From Eunapius fragilis (taxonomy: Eukaryota > Porifera > Demospongiae > Spongillida > Spongillidae): DNA of 64,000 bases. The translations under genes and the position numbers were made by a program. Below, one piece after another: positions 27,501 through 46,200 of the stretch. The stretch spans positions 1,116,001-1,180,000 of the forward strand of contig OY811981.1 in the NCBI GenBank assembly GCA_963681505.1. The letters run 5' to 3'. Within the stretch, counting starts at the first letter, position 1. Each line of letters opens with the position of its first letter. The notes beneath the pieces were generated by a model, which was not told the origin of the DNA, searched no databases, and saw nothing but the letters and a program-made list of their open reading frames with translations.

Positions 27501-29344
27501 ACATACATACAAATGGGTACAATCTGATTAAATTAATTGATAAATCTCTTATACATTAAAATCACAGGCTATTTATTATCAATGTTCATATGCATAATAA
27601 TAATTTGTATGCTGTAAATTATTAATGCAAATTATAGCAACCTAGCAAACATTAAATGACTAACTATTATTTTTTGTTATTATTCCACAAAACATGTTCT
27701 AACCCAACACACAGGCAGAACATATGCATCTTGCCTTTTCTCCAGTCCAGCATTGTCTGACACCATACTTTTTTCCATATTCCTATCCCCTACCAGTCCA
27801 ATTGATTTCATAATGCTGAGATTCTGTAATTTATCACTAATAGTTGCCAATGGTCTGGGTGCCCTATCATCAGTCTTAACAGTCTCAGTAAACTTCACTG
27901 ATTTCTTCCCTGATGGTACTGTATTTTGTAGTGATCTTGATTTGTAAGGATCAAGTTTTGAAATGGCAGAAGGGAGATAATCTCCAAACTGGTATTCCTG
28001 TTCCTTATTTGGATCCAGTGGAATTACCGTTTTATCTGCATCCACACTGGGCCCCATGATTTCATGGTTTTTACTTCTTCTGGTTGTCTGAAAAGAAGTA
28101 TTAACACCCAATAGTTCATCAAACCTTGAGCCTTTCTTTAATTCCTCTTCACTTATAATTTCCATAGGCAATGCATTTGTGTCCAAAGTGGTAACCTCAT
28201 CACTAAGCTCCATGTCACATTCATCTTTCTTGTCTGCACCCTGGACAAGTGTGACATATTCTGACGACATTGCTTCATCCTTAGTGCTGGATATATCACT
28301 CAGTTTGTTCAATCCTGAACTAGTACTTAGCTGCTCAGAAACTTGTAACCCACTGCCAAATGCTTCAAGTGAGATACTGCTTTGTCCAGTTCTCTTTGAA
28401 TTTAACGTAAACTTGGGTTTACCCTTCCTTGAAGGCATTATTTCTTCCTCATCTTGGCCTCCCAAAAGATCCAACAGGTCATCATTATTCAGAGCTACAT
28501 GTAGATACAAATGGCATTTGTGTAACTCATAAATTGTAAAACATCTTCACACATCATGGCTACTAATTTTTTATGCATACGGTATTAAATGGAATACATC
28601 AATATGAAGTTACCCCATATAAAGATAAACCATTATTGTTACAAGATGATTGTATCTATCGATCTATCCGCTACCTATCTGTGTATGATACACTAGCGGC
28701 CAAAACTTACCAGGTTTCACACTACTTGCTGGTTTGGAGGTGAAGTGTTTGCTTTCATTTTGTGTAAATTCAGCACTATTCTCCTCAGTTCCAATATTTC
28801 CTTGAATCACAGAAGTAGCAGGTTTAGTAAAAACTGTTTTTTTTTGCTTTAAGGACAAAGAACTAAACAAGTTTCCCTCAAGGTCATCAATATTCACTGA
28901 AGCATCCAGCTTCATAGACTCCTTAAATACATGAAAATGGCAGAACAAACGTTATGGACCATAGACGCACGTATACGATCATGCTCAACCATAAATGAAG
29001 TCTCTTACGTGAAGGTTCGTGTAAAAGGCCCGTTGATCAGCATATTCTTCTTTACTACTTATGTAAAGGTATTGCATCTTGTTTAAATTAGTTCGTTTTT
29101 GTTTTTTACAAACCTCAACTTTTGATTCCTGGTACTGGTAGACCTTTTATGTTCATTTTCATCGTATAAAAACGCTCCGATGGCGTCGTTCAAGTCTGCG
29201 CGGTTACTCCCCGAGGGCAAATCTTTTGCTATATCTATTTCTGCCTAAATGACAAGCAGATAAATCATCATAGGTAATACCACTATAACCAGAGATCATC
29301 TATATATGATCTCTGCTATAACTTACTCCACTTCCGCTCGCCAT
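21581..29344 (-). CDS. FBF1: Fas-binding factor 1 (transition-fibre protein), spliced
   Basis: FBF1 sits on ciliary transition fibres and helps gate protein entry into the cilium. Clear exons include 29327-29344 (start MASGSG), 29110-29244, 28711-28921, a long exon from 28494 down to about 27740, an exon 24675 to about 25270 broken by an N gap, 24350-24493, and further exons to 21581-21646. The N-terminal half is disordered with FBF1-like short motifs (DDLLDLLGG, FDELLG, YQFGDYLPS). The C-terminal half is coiled coil. The piece EEKRRLAAERTEF and the tail LQDSEELEQEEDFL match the known FBF1 pattern (family knowledge). Codon phases join across the first four exons. Exon limits between 25.3 and 27.8 kb are not resolved. 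One intron holds a retroelement fossil and another an antisense tRNA. Confidence 0.85.
24531..24603 (+). tRNA. tRNA-Lys (anticodon CTT)
   Basis: A complete 73-nt cloverleaf. The acceptor stem GCCCGGC pairs with GTTGGGC, including two G-T pairs. The A box is tagctcagtcggtaga. The anticodon stem TGAGA/TCTCA closes the loop CTCTTAA with anticodon CTT, and the B box is gggttcgagcccc. There is no intron and no encoded CCA. It lies on the opposite strand inside an intron of FBF1, between coding exons 24350-24493 and 24675 onward. Confidence 0.97.
24604..24614 (+). terminator. RNA polymerase III terminator
   Basis: An uninterrupted run of 11 T begins directly after the discriminator base of the tRNA-Lys, the standard Pol III stop signal. 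Confidence 0.9.
24873..25072. other. Assembly gap (200 N) inside an FBF1 exon
   Basis: Exactly 200 N, probably a placeholder length. The FBF1 reading frame is open on both sides (from about 25270 down to 25073, and from 24872 down to 24675), so coding sequence is missing here. Confidence 0.99.
25290..27735. other. Large FBF1 intron, AT-rich, with retroelement debris
   Basis: This 2.4-kb stretch separates the N-terminal and coiled-coil exons of FBF1. It holds a decayed reverse transcriptase fragment (25983-26705). From about 26800 to 27660 it is very AT-rich, with short ATTT and TTA runs. Small FBF1 exons could be hidden here, but I could not identify any. Confidence 0.6.
25983..26705 (-). 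pseudogene. Decayed retrotransposon reverse transcriptase
   Basis: Read on the minus strand, two open pieces joined through a frameshift follow the reverse transcriptase order. First comes a motif-A-like segment AKTDMRSAFNLISRQAF (about 26600). Then GVQHGDLLGPLLL (about 26450) corresponds to the usual GVQQGDPLGPLLF. Then LLNYGVIAG (about 26340) stands where a YLDDG-type catalytic box should be, so both catalytic aspartates are lost. The downstream piece AKKLLSQLVEFA fits the same element type. No intact ends are seen. It is probably a non-LTR-like element and certainly inactive. Confidence 0.75.
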
Positions 29345-29407
29345 ATTGTATTGTTGGGTAAAATCGTTGCTCGGCAACAGTTAGTTAACTATTAATTTCA
29401 TTCTAAG
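29345..29407. promoter_or_regulatory. Bidirectional promoter of FBF1 and unknown gene
   Basis: Only 63 bp separate the FBF1 start codon (minus strand, 29344) from the start codon of the plus-strand gene (29408). Core promoter and both 5' leaders must lie here or overlap the genes. No TATA box is evident. An X-box is present at its centre. Confidence 0.75.
29366..29378. promoter_or_regulatory. RFX X-box motif
   Basis: The sequence gttgctcggcaac is an inverted repeat (GTTGC, TCG, GCAAC). It fits the RFX consensus RYYRYY-N(1-3)-RRNRAC at every defined position. It lies 22 bp from the FBF1 start codon. RFX factors switch on cilia genes in animals, so an X-box before a transition-fibre gene is expected biology. 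Confidence 0.8.
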
Positions 29408-30528
29408 ATGGACGGCTTGGAGTATTTTAAGCCAGACAAAATCCTGCCACTGAATGATAATGGCAATGAAGGATCACAGAAAAACGAAATGAAATATGAA
29501 GCTAATGTCCTCGTTGAAGATAGCAGTCCTGTCTTGAGTACTGAAGAACAGTTTCAAGATACCCACGCATGTACCCACGAAAGCATAGCAATTCCAGGAA
29601 ATCAAGACAAGCCATTAGCTACAGACGAGAGTGACCGCCAACTCAAAGGGCGAAATGAGCCGCAGTGTGTGACGACTTTCTCGAGAGATAGCTCGACTTC
29701 ATCATCCAACTCCAGTTCTGATTACAGATCACCCGCAGCATCTTTGTACGAACGAGAGTTTTTAGCTCCTGCTATACATTATAGCCGGGATAGTATTAAT
29801 CAGAAGTTAATCGCCATTATAGGAAGAGAATTTGACCAGCCTGGACAAATCGCTTCAGACATGCAGGGGCTTCTTCAGAAGTATTCTGATAATTGCACAG
29901 CAAAGTTCGTTCCTTTCACTGTACGGAGAAAAGTTCTTCTTAAAGGAACTTTTGATACCAGAGACCTCAAACAGCATGATCTTATCTGTTTTTGTTATAA
30001 TGCCTCTGAGGCAAGAATTTTGCTAACAGGTCCAGACGGCTTTTATAGCACTCTATTGAGACTTGTCGAAGCACTACTTGGTAAGTATTCATGTGGGGCT
30101 GGGCATCTTTTGGGGGGGGGGCCTATTTGAGCTGGGGTCAAGGCAACAGGTCAACAAGCTTCCAGCCTAAACTACATTCAAATGTAGTGCACCTATATAA
30201 CTATATAACTAGCACACTTGCAAATAGGTCACGTACATATATGTAAGGGATGTTTTCAACTGTCGTTCTTAATTACTTAGGTCCAAACAAAGTGGCATTT
30301 GTTGTGGCAAACTACAGCCCACCAGGGTGTGTGGTTGTGAACAATGCAAATGAGTTGATCTCGCCTGTACTGCAAACAAGGTTATATAATCAAGATTCGC
30401 TAAAATTCTACTTAGACAAGGAGCAAGTTTTGTCATGGAAAACTGGACCAAGTGTTTGGCATTTGGATGCACTTCTCCGCCTTGCTAACTTGGACTGCAA
30501 TCCTGTGCAGTCTTGCTCTCTGCTATAG
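29408..30528 (+). CDS. Unknown protein, 306 aa, ending in a CaaX box
   Basis: Two exons, 29408-30080 and 30281-30528, joined in phase 1 across a 200-bp GT-AG intron (gtaagt...cttag). The first 120 or so residues are charged and Ser-rich and look disordered. Residues from about 130 to 300 look globular (for example GQIASDMQGLLQKYS, VAFVVANYSPPGCVVVNN). The last four residues are CSLL, a CaaX-type prenylation motif whose final Leu favours geranylgeranylation, so membrane anchoring is inferred. I do not recognise the family. It shares its promoter, with an X-box, with FBF1, so a cilia-related role is a hypothesis. Confidence 0.8.
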
Positions 30529-31719
30529 TGGCACTCTTATAATTCTGTCATTTTACTAACTGCAATGCAAACCTCTTACATCAACTAATGGTTATGTCCA
30601 TTTTGTGTGTAATTATATTCTCATTACACACATAACCTCTTGACTATGCTATGTGTAATGTTTGCATAATAATTCTCTTTGTTTCAAGCATACAATTTCT
30701 GTCCACACATGCCATAATCTAATCCACGACACAGTCTTTTGCAAATTCATCCATAACTCCATGTTACCACATATTTCGTGCTGTCAAATGCAACCTAGCC
30801 TGGAGAATCCTTGCTAGAGCCCAGTATGTGCAGTTATAATGTAGGCTAATAAATATAGATGGGATCAAGTAAGAGGCAGCTCCAATGCATGGGAACGGAC
30901 GACATCTTTTTGGCCAACCGAACATGACTGCTGTAGGTATCAGTGGCCATCCATTGTATAATAGATATTTCACCATGAATCCTCTACATGGTTCCTTGGC
31001 TACCATCCTCATTTAGTACTCCTTATGTGTAATGTTCATAGCTATAATTGTTTTAACTATCTGATGATGGGTGTGGCCTTGATATACGTTGACTTGTCAT
31101 GCTCTAAGGGCAGTGGGTTTTCAACTTGGAAAGAGCTCCTTGGTGGGGAGGAATATTCGACAGGATGGTATGTTCAATGAAAAGATGTAGGGCAGGGCTG
31201 GATTGTAGAACAATGAAAGTCAATCAGCAGCAGTTGATGATAATATGTGTGGGTGTACATTGCATTGAGGTAGTATTCATTATGCCATCAGGCAGAAGAA
31301 CATGGCCATACATAGTATTCTGCTGCCAAATGAAACCCAAACAATAGCAGCTGTGCATTGCGAAGAAAGGACTTGTGCACTGAAAAGACCATAGGGGGGG
31401 CCTACCTTGCCACTCAGGAGAAAATTATACTCTGGTTTCAGACACCCGTCCCTCCCCCCTCAACAAAATATCTCTTACATGGCGCAGGCCACATTCTTGT
31501 TCAAATCATTGATACCCTACAGCAAATAATAAACAGTACATGTCCCCTATGCTAAGAGCAAACATATACACTCAACCATTAGGTACTGTGTGCATAAAAG
31601 TTAGGGCTACAATATTTATTAATTGCAGTCTCAACTCTGCCACAATTGTTGAAACCTGGAAGTTGAATCCCATCTGAATGCAAATACATCATTGTGTTAC
31701 TAAAACATTTCAAATACTA
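30529..31719. other. Convergent spacer with retroelement debris
   Basis: About 1.2 kb between the stop codons of two convergent genes. It contains an integrase-like remnant at 31120-31347 and otherwise stop-rich sequence. A short open frame on the minus strand (30764-31012) has no recognisable domain. Confidence 0.55.
31120..31347 (+). pseudogene. Integrase remnant, BEL/Pao-like LTR retrotransposon
   Basis: The translation near 31125-31190 reads ERAPWWGGIFDRMVCSMKR. It closely follows the segment of BEL/Pao-type integrases usually written ERAPWWGG-x-x-ERLV-x-S-x-KR. The following 40 codons keep an alpha-helical look, but the expected asparagine-serine-arginine-proline stretch is gone and no flanking LTR or polymerase is visible. 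Treated as a fossil fragment. Confidence 0.55.
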
Positions 31720-33288
31720 TTACAGAACAGCACAACTACTGTGACTATGTTGATTATATTTGTTTTTTATAAACCTGTCAGCCAGGCTTAAAAGTTCTCT
31801 GTTTAGGTCCACCATTTTCTTTGTTACAATGTCAAATCCTCTGTCAGAAGGATCCCATATCTTCACTCCTCGGTGACCTTGATGGAAATTGGTAACAAAA
31901 TATATACTCTTACCAGTAAGATTTAGGTTCTCGAATGCCTGCAGTACATTCTCTTTCTTATGCTCTAGCTGGACCTCAAATTTCTGGCCCTGGTTAAGTG
32001 CATCTTGGTATATCAGATCCACACACGTCACCACAATAGCTGGTTCATACCCTAAAAAAAGTGAAAGCAGATTAGAACAGCCCATTCTCTTTTATTGTGA
32101 TAGCGTGTATATTTCATAAAGGGACCTAACAAAAAGTTCTCATGAGGGAGCATCAAAGCTGACAAATGCATGAATTGAAATGTATGCAAATTTAAAAATT
32201 CGGGCCACTGTAAGTCCATGGTGGATGGACTAATTTCCAGTGCATACAAAAGAAGTTTAGAATCTCTTTAGAAGACCTAGGTATCTCAGAACATCAATAA
32301 ATGTGATAGAGCCCTTTTCAAGGTGATAATCAATAGCCAAGGATCACACATGTCGGTTGTGATTGTAATAAATAGTTGTCACAAAGCTCAATACAGAGTC
32401 AATCTTATGACTTGCTAGTATGTTTTCATAAATACATCTGCTTACTACATTAAACATACCGTGATGAGCACAGTCCTCAAACACATCTTTAAAAAAGCCA
32501 AGACTTTCGGAGTCAAGAAAAGGATCGCTTGAGCCATCAAATACAAACACAACACAGTGGGGTATCTCAGACAGAGTTCTTTCCCAGAAAAACCTCTGAG
32601 AGGTCCACCAGTCCTTTGAGAGAACACTGGACACCCTCAGCGAAGCACCATCGCGATACATCCCCCTCATAGAAAATTCATGAACAGTTCTTTCCTCTGC
32701 ATCAAACTTCTGTTAAAATTGAGTGCTATATTTAACATTTGTAACATTTATGACCACCCATTGTAGGGTACCTCTACTGGCAACCCAAACATTTCACAAT
32801 CAGTTGTCAAATTCCACCCTGCCTTTCCCCATTGGATGCCAAGACTGCCTACCTGATCGCCTCTTGTGTCCTGGAACACAATCGTTCTCTTCGCGTTTCC
32901 ATAGGTTTCCAACCAACACATGGTGCCATGTGAATCTTCGTCAGGGTGATTGAGAGTGTACCGCAACAGATCAGGAAACTCGTCCACCTCATTAACCGCA
33001 CGGTATAGGCTACCAATCAATGAGGATTTGCCTGAACCGGTAGGTCCAATAAACACTATATCTTAGACATGTGAAGGAAGCGCTCTTTCAAGAGGGATTC
33101 CTACAACTACACTAGCGGTGGATACTGGCATGTTCCACCATTGGAATCTCGACAATCTGCCCTGACACAGGATCCGCATAGTTAGATGACCACTTCGGCG
33201 GCATGTATTCTAATACATCGTTTCTTCGCTTTTCCATTCGTGCCCGATCCTCGGGAGTCAACGCAGTGTATCTGTCATCTGCGGCCAT
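31720..33288 (-). CDS. P-loop GTPase-like protein, 342 aa, CaaX tail
   Basis: Four exons (33126-33288, 32772-33055, 32460-32709, 31720-32051) join with consistent phases into 342 residues. Walker A is GPTGSGKSS at residues 58-66. A G3-like DTRG is at 117-120. A G4-like VTCVD lies in the last exon, after a hydrophobic strand (CVVFVFDGSSDPF) in the exon before. The C terminus is SSCAVL, so the last four residues CAVL form a CaaX box and suggest geranylgeranyl anchoring. The fold is dynamin/IFI44/septin-like in a broad sense, but I cannot assign a named family. The start at 33288 is the first in-frame ATG. It lies head-to-head with the kinase gene. Confidence 0.82.
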
Positions 33289-33358
33289 CAATGCATATGA
33301 AATATATTGTATTCCAATTAAGGCGCGATATTATCAAGCGATTATAAATACTTCTACT
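33289..33358. promoter_or_regulatory. Bidirectional promoter of GTPase and kinase genes
   Basis: Seventy bases separate the divergent start codons. The sequence includes a CCAAT word (attccaatta, about 33311) and a GC-rich aggcgcga. No TATA box is clearly placed. Confidence 0.6.
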
Positions 33359-34890
33359 ATGGGGACCGGAGAAAGCAGCTTATTGTCAAAAGAAGACCAA
33401 CTGCGGGGTCAAACTTCCATTTCGTTTCCCCCCAGTGTTGCCGAAAGATATGAAATACTAACTCCCGTTGGAAAGGGAGCTTTCGGAACTGTGTACAAGG
33501 TCCGAGATACCAAAACAAAAATAATATACGCCATGAAGCAGATGGAATACAATGAAAACAACCGGAAGGAGGTAAGTGTCAATTTGTTGCTACAAATGGA
33601 GCTATTTTTGTCTTTATAGGTTGAAATTCAAGCAGGATTAAACCTTGACCACGTTGTGAGAATTTACGACACAATTCCACTACTGTCTGAAAGAGAGTTG
33701 TTTGTAGTAATGGAATATTGTGAAGCAGGTAACCTCATGCAGTGGATCAAAAGAATCAGGAAACACCAAATGGTCACAGAGCTGGTGAGCCCTGCCATAG
33801 TCAATGGCCTCCTCTTTTATGGTGGTGGCCCATGTATGGACAGTTGATTCTACATATGCTAACAGAGATATGTGAAGCAGTATACAGTTGTCACCAGAAA
33901 AAAATAATCCATCGCGACTTAAAGCCAGAGAATGTCCTCTTGGATCATAGGCGAAGAGTGAAGCTTGGTGAGTAAGCTTGTCATCGCATACTTGTTCAGA
34001 AATCTCTTTGGACTGCACAAAGCTGATTTTGGTGTAGCGCGAATCGTGGACAAAGCATCAATTGCAAAATCATTCTGTGGTAAGTTTACAGTCCTGCTAT
34101 TGACGCAGTACATTTAATTTGGAACACATCTTTATTCAAGGCACACCCCCCTACATAGCACCTGAGCTATTCCTTAGTTACATGAGCTTAATTAACACTG
34201 GTTATCTAACTGGGTAAGCTGTCAATGATTGTGTATCCACTTCAGGTCAGTGTGAAAGTTTTATCCCTTAGGTATGATGCAAAGTGTGATGTCTGGTCTA
34301 TAGGGTGCATTTTATGGGACATGTCCAATCATAAAGACCTCTTTGTATACGTAAGCTACATTTTATAACACCCAGCAGTTTAAATGTCTACTATTTCAGC
34401 AATTGGGCACTAGTCTTGGATACAGTGTTGCTCACAACACAACTGAGCATGCCGGTAGTCTAGAAATTTCTCGTTTCGTTGAAGAGGACATCCCGGGGGT
34501 AGATAGTATATACATCCCATGATGGATTAATTTGACATCTACTTGCATGCATCCAGGATTATGTGCTAACAAAGCAAATACTATATCAGATGCTTAGAAT
34601 AGTCCCAGCTGAGAGAATATCCCTGTCAGAATTACTTCAGAACCGTGATCTCCGAGCAAGATTAGAAAATCCTTTGGATGGTAAGATACATGCACATGTG
34701 TAGAATCTCCTTAGCCATGGTCCTTACCTGTGGTACACAGGCCACTGGTCAGACATATACCGATGTGACAAAGACACTATTTCTTAACATGATTGATTAC
34801 TTCTCTGTACAACTGCCGACATGTGTTTTTATTCTTTGTGTGCGTGTGTTTATGTCCACAGACGATAAATTGTTTATACATATGACATAA
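33359..34890 (+). CDS. Serine/threonine protein kinase, 320 aa
   Basis: Nine small exons: 33359-33571, 33620-33784, 33844-33967, 34022-34078, 34141-34213, 34272-34350, 34400-34498, 34557-34680 and 34862-34890. Phases agree throughout and give 320 residues, almost only a kinase domain. The glycine loop is GKGAFG (38-43), the ATP lysine is in AMK (60), the catalytic loop HRDLKPEN begins at 149, DFG is at 169-171 and APE at 193-195. All catalytic residues are present, so an active kinase is predicted. The domain looks NEK/CaMK-like in general, but no family is assigned. Introns are only about 45-180 bp. Its stop is 56 bp from the ACO2 stop on the other strand. Confidence 0.9.
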
Positions 34891-34946
34891 TATATCACTC
34901 ACTGTGCATACATATATAACTTTTTACACATACAGTCTGTCTGCAT

Positions 34947-43149
<8,203 letters not shown>

Positions 43150-43274
43150 CTTCAAAGCAATATGCACGTGACTGCATGTGACGAAACAAGCGATTAAAAT
43201 TGCTATGTACTGCAGTGTGCATGTGAGATCATGTTAAAATTGAGTATTAACACGTAGTATTACACGTACTACGG
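43150..43274. promoter_or_regulatory. Bidirectional promoter of ACO2 and PLC
   Basis: The divergent start codons are 125 bp apart. The segment contains a canonical E-box CACGTG at 43165-43170 (context gcacgtgac) and a short near-palindrome acacgtagtattacacgta. No TATA box is clear. A second copy lies at about 57801-57927 and is 2 bp longer (extra AT near 57856). Confidence 0.65.
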
Positions 43275-46200
43275 ATGGAGGCGCCGTCACGTAAGCATCA
43301 GTGTGTCATTTAGGGTTGGTACGATCTGGCTTTGCAGTTACTTAATGTTTATGATAGAGATCGTAATAGTGCCTTTTTTGGTGTCGTAGGTTTATGTTGT
43401 GTGCAAGAGTTGAAGTGCGAAAACTACTTCAAATCAGCTGCACTGCATGGTTGTTGTATAATGACTCGTATCATCTTTAATAGATCTCAGCCCACGCCAG
43501 GGGTTATTTGATGAAATTCGTCGATTGCGTGGTGATACGCTTACTAAAGACTCGTCTGAACATCCCATTAAGACTGGTGACCTCAAGAAAACTACGCAGT
43601 CTCGAAAGAATAATTCCACAGTTGGACCGGCAAGAGAGAGACGTTTCCAGCTGACAGAAGTTGCAGTCGAGTATCTGGAGCGCTTTAGTCAGGTGCTGTT
43701 GGTGTGTGCGCGTGTGGGCGTCGTATTTGTGCTGCGTGCGTGTGCGTGTATGTGTGCGTTGTATTCGTGCTGCGTGTGTGTGTGTGTGTGTGTGTGTGCG
43801 TGTGCGTGCGTGTGCGTGCGTGTGATTATATTAGTTTGCTTATTACCTACAGGTCAAGGTTCGTCGTTCATTCCCACTAACTAGCATTGAATCTGTGGAA
43901 GAGGATAAGGAGAATCCTCGCATATTTAAGCTAGTGTTCTCAGCCACGGTAATGCTTCTGGAGGCCCCAAGCTCAGAGGAAGCTACAGACTGGGTCCAGA
44001 AGATCAGAGAAGGTGGGTTGTATTAATTATGTATTATGGGTGTGGTCCTCTTGTGTCCTTAATTTGGGACGAAGGAGGAATGCAATGATACCTTATGCAT
44101 TGCATTGTTGTTCCTAGTGTGGGCCAAATGGCATGTCATACCAACGCCCACTGACTCTCTTCTGGGCACCTCAACTGAAGAAGGGCTTCCGGAGGGGAAT
44201 ACTGCGGCAAAGTGCTCTTGTGAGATTGCATCAGATAGTGCAGGTGAAGGACCAATGGATGACGGCCCCGGCCATAGTGCAGGTGAAGGACCAATGGATG
44301 ACAGCCCCGGCCATAGTGCAGGTGAAGGACCAATGGATGACAGCCCCGGCCATGTGGTGGCACATGACCATAATCCTAAGCAATACAAGTACCCATGGCG
44401 ACGAGGGCTGATTAAGCGGAGAGTGGTAAGTGTAAGGGGTGTGTAGGTGAGGAGGTGAGGTGATGGGTATACACAATTAACCTTATAGCATCACCAACAA
44501 CCGCCTCGCCTTGTGAGGATGATGAGCAACAGCCATTTTGGTAAAAATGTCATGTCGCTACTACCATTCACACATCACATGATCATCACTGTAGAAAGCA
44601 AAGCATTTGAAAAGCTTCATGAGGAATATGCTATGATCAAATACCCTCACAAAAAATGGTCCATACCAAGCGAAAAACTTGTCCACATCGACAAGGATAA
44701 CCTGGTTAGCTGATATTACCCATTGGTTTGAACCATTTGAGGGTTATGTTCCTTTTAGCAAATTCTGTGGCGAAGATCTGGACTGTCTGCTTTTCACATG
44801 AGCAATATTTGTGAGTGGTCAATAGTATGTTACCCCTGGCAACTATCACTACGGCAACATTACATGCACACACAGTACCTCTTCATCATGTGTTGGAGAT
44901 ACGTGAAGGACAGTTGACAAAATGGTTTCATCACTTTCCATATGAGGAGGTTGATGGTCAGTCACTCTCCCTCGTCTATGAAGAAGAGAGAAGTTAGTGC
45001 AAAGAAGATCGCTGATTCCTTTACATGAAGTGTACCACCCTAGATGGTTATGTTAGCCTAACCTCTCTGGACCTGATATGTGATAATCCAGCACACTACA
45101 AGGATTGGATTGAAGGGGTGAGTTAGCTCATGATTGGCTCCAGATGGAGTACCATCTCCTCCCCCATAGCTTGGGGCCTTGATCTCTGGTTCCCGCAAGT
45201 CAATGTGGAGCTCCATTTACCCCACTACAGATCCCTTCATACTGTATGTTCATCCCACACCTACTTATACCTAGTTCAGCACCTGTGTTTCCTGAACTGC
45301 TGTAGCTGGCTCAAGAGTCTGTGGTCCACCAAGCACTCTGACCATGAACTACCAGAGAAAGCAGCCTTGTCATTGTTACTGAAGATCCATCCATCCTGTG
45401 ATGTTCGCCTTGCCAAGGAAATTATAATGGTGGGTAATGTATCTCCTCCCCCTCCCCATTGGCCACACCCTCTTCCTCATTGGCCTCCTCCCCATTGATT
45501 CCTCTCCCTAGGGGTATGAGCACACACACACACACACACTCTCTCTCTCTCTCTCTTTCTCTCTCACTGGTATATGATGTATCAACAAGCCAAACAAAGG
45601 CAAAATAAAAAGTCACATTCATAGAAGGGTCACATGATTGATGGAAGGGTCACATTATTAAAGTTAACTATCTAAATATTTCTTCATTTAGACAGCGCAC
45701 AACCATCAGTGCAGCTCAACCACCAACTATGGCAATGCCATTCTATGGGATGGCTTAACTCTGCTCTTCAATTTGATGTGTGATAATGGAAATGTAAGGA
45801 CTGGGGAACTGAAGAGTCAGTGTACAGATGTGTTTTTGCTTTGTATAGCTATTGAAACTGTTCAGGTCATATACCAAGGAGTACCCTACCCTTGGCATGA
45901 CCAAGGAAGAGTTTGGAGACTTCCTCATTGAAGAATGTATGGTACGTGTATTGATATGGTGGCTGTTAACAATCCACAAAGCATTGCTAACAAGCTGTGT
46001 GTTGCTATGCAGTGGAGACGTGGAGACTGTACCAAGAGTGCTGTGCTGAAGGTGATGAAACACCATGACTATCACCACAAGTCCTTCAAGAAATACGTAG
46101 CTAAGAACAATCCATTGGCTTTCACCATTGCCACTACAAAACCTCTGCTTACATATGCAGGATTTTTGAGGTAAGTGTTCCTCCCCCTCCTTCCCTCCCT

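Noticed and set aside
30764..31012. 82-codon minus-strand frame in the convergent spacer
   Set aside because: No domain and no splice context. It is probably retroelement debris.
33680..34018. 112-codon minus-strand frame over the kinase
   Set aside because: It is antisense to exons carrying the HRD motif and is a shadow frame.
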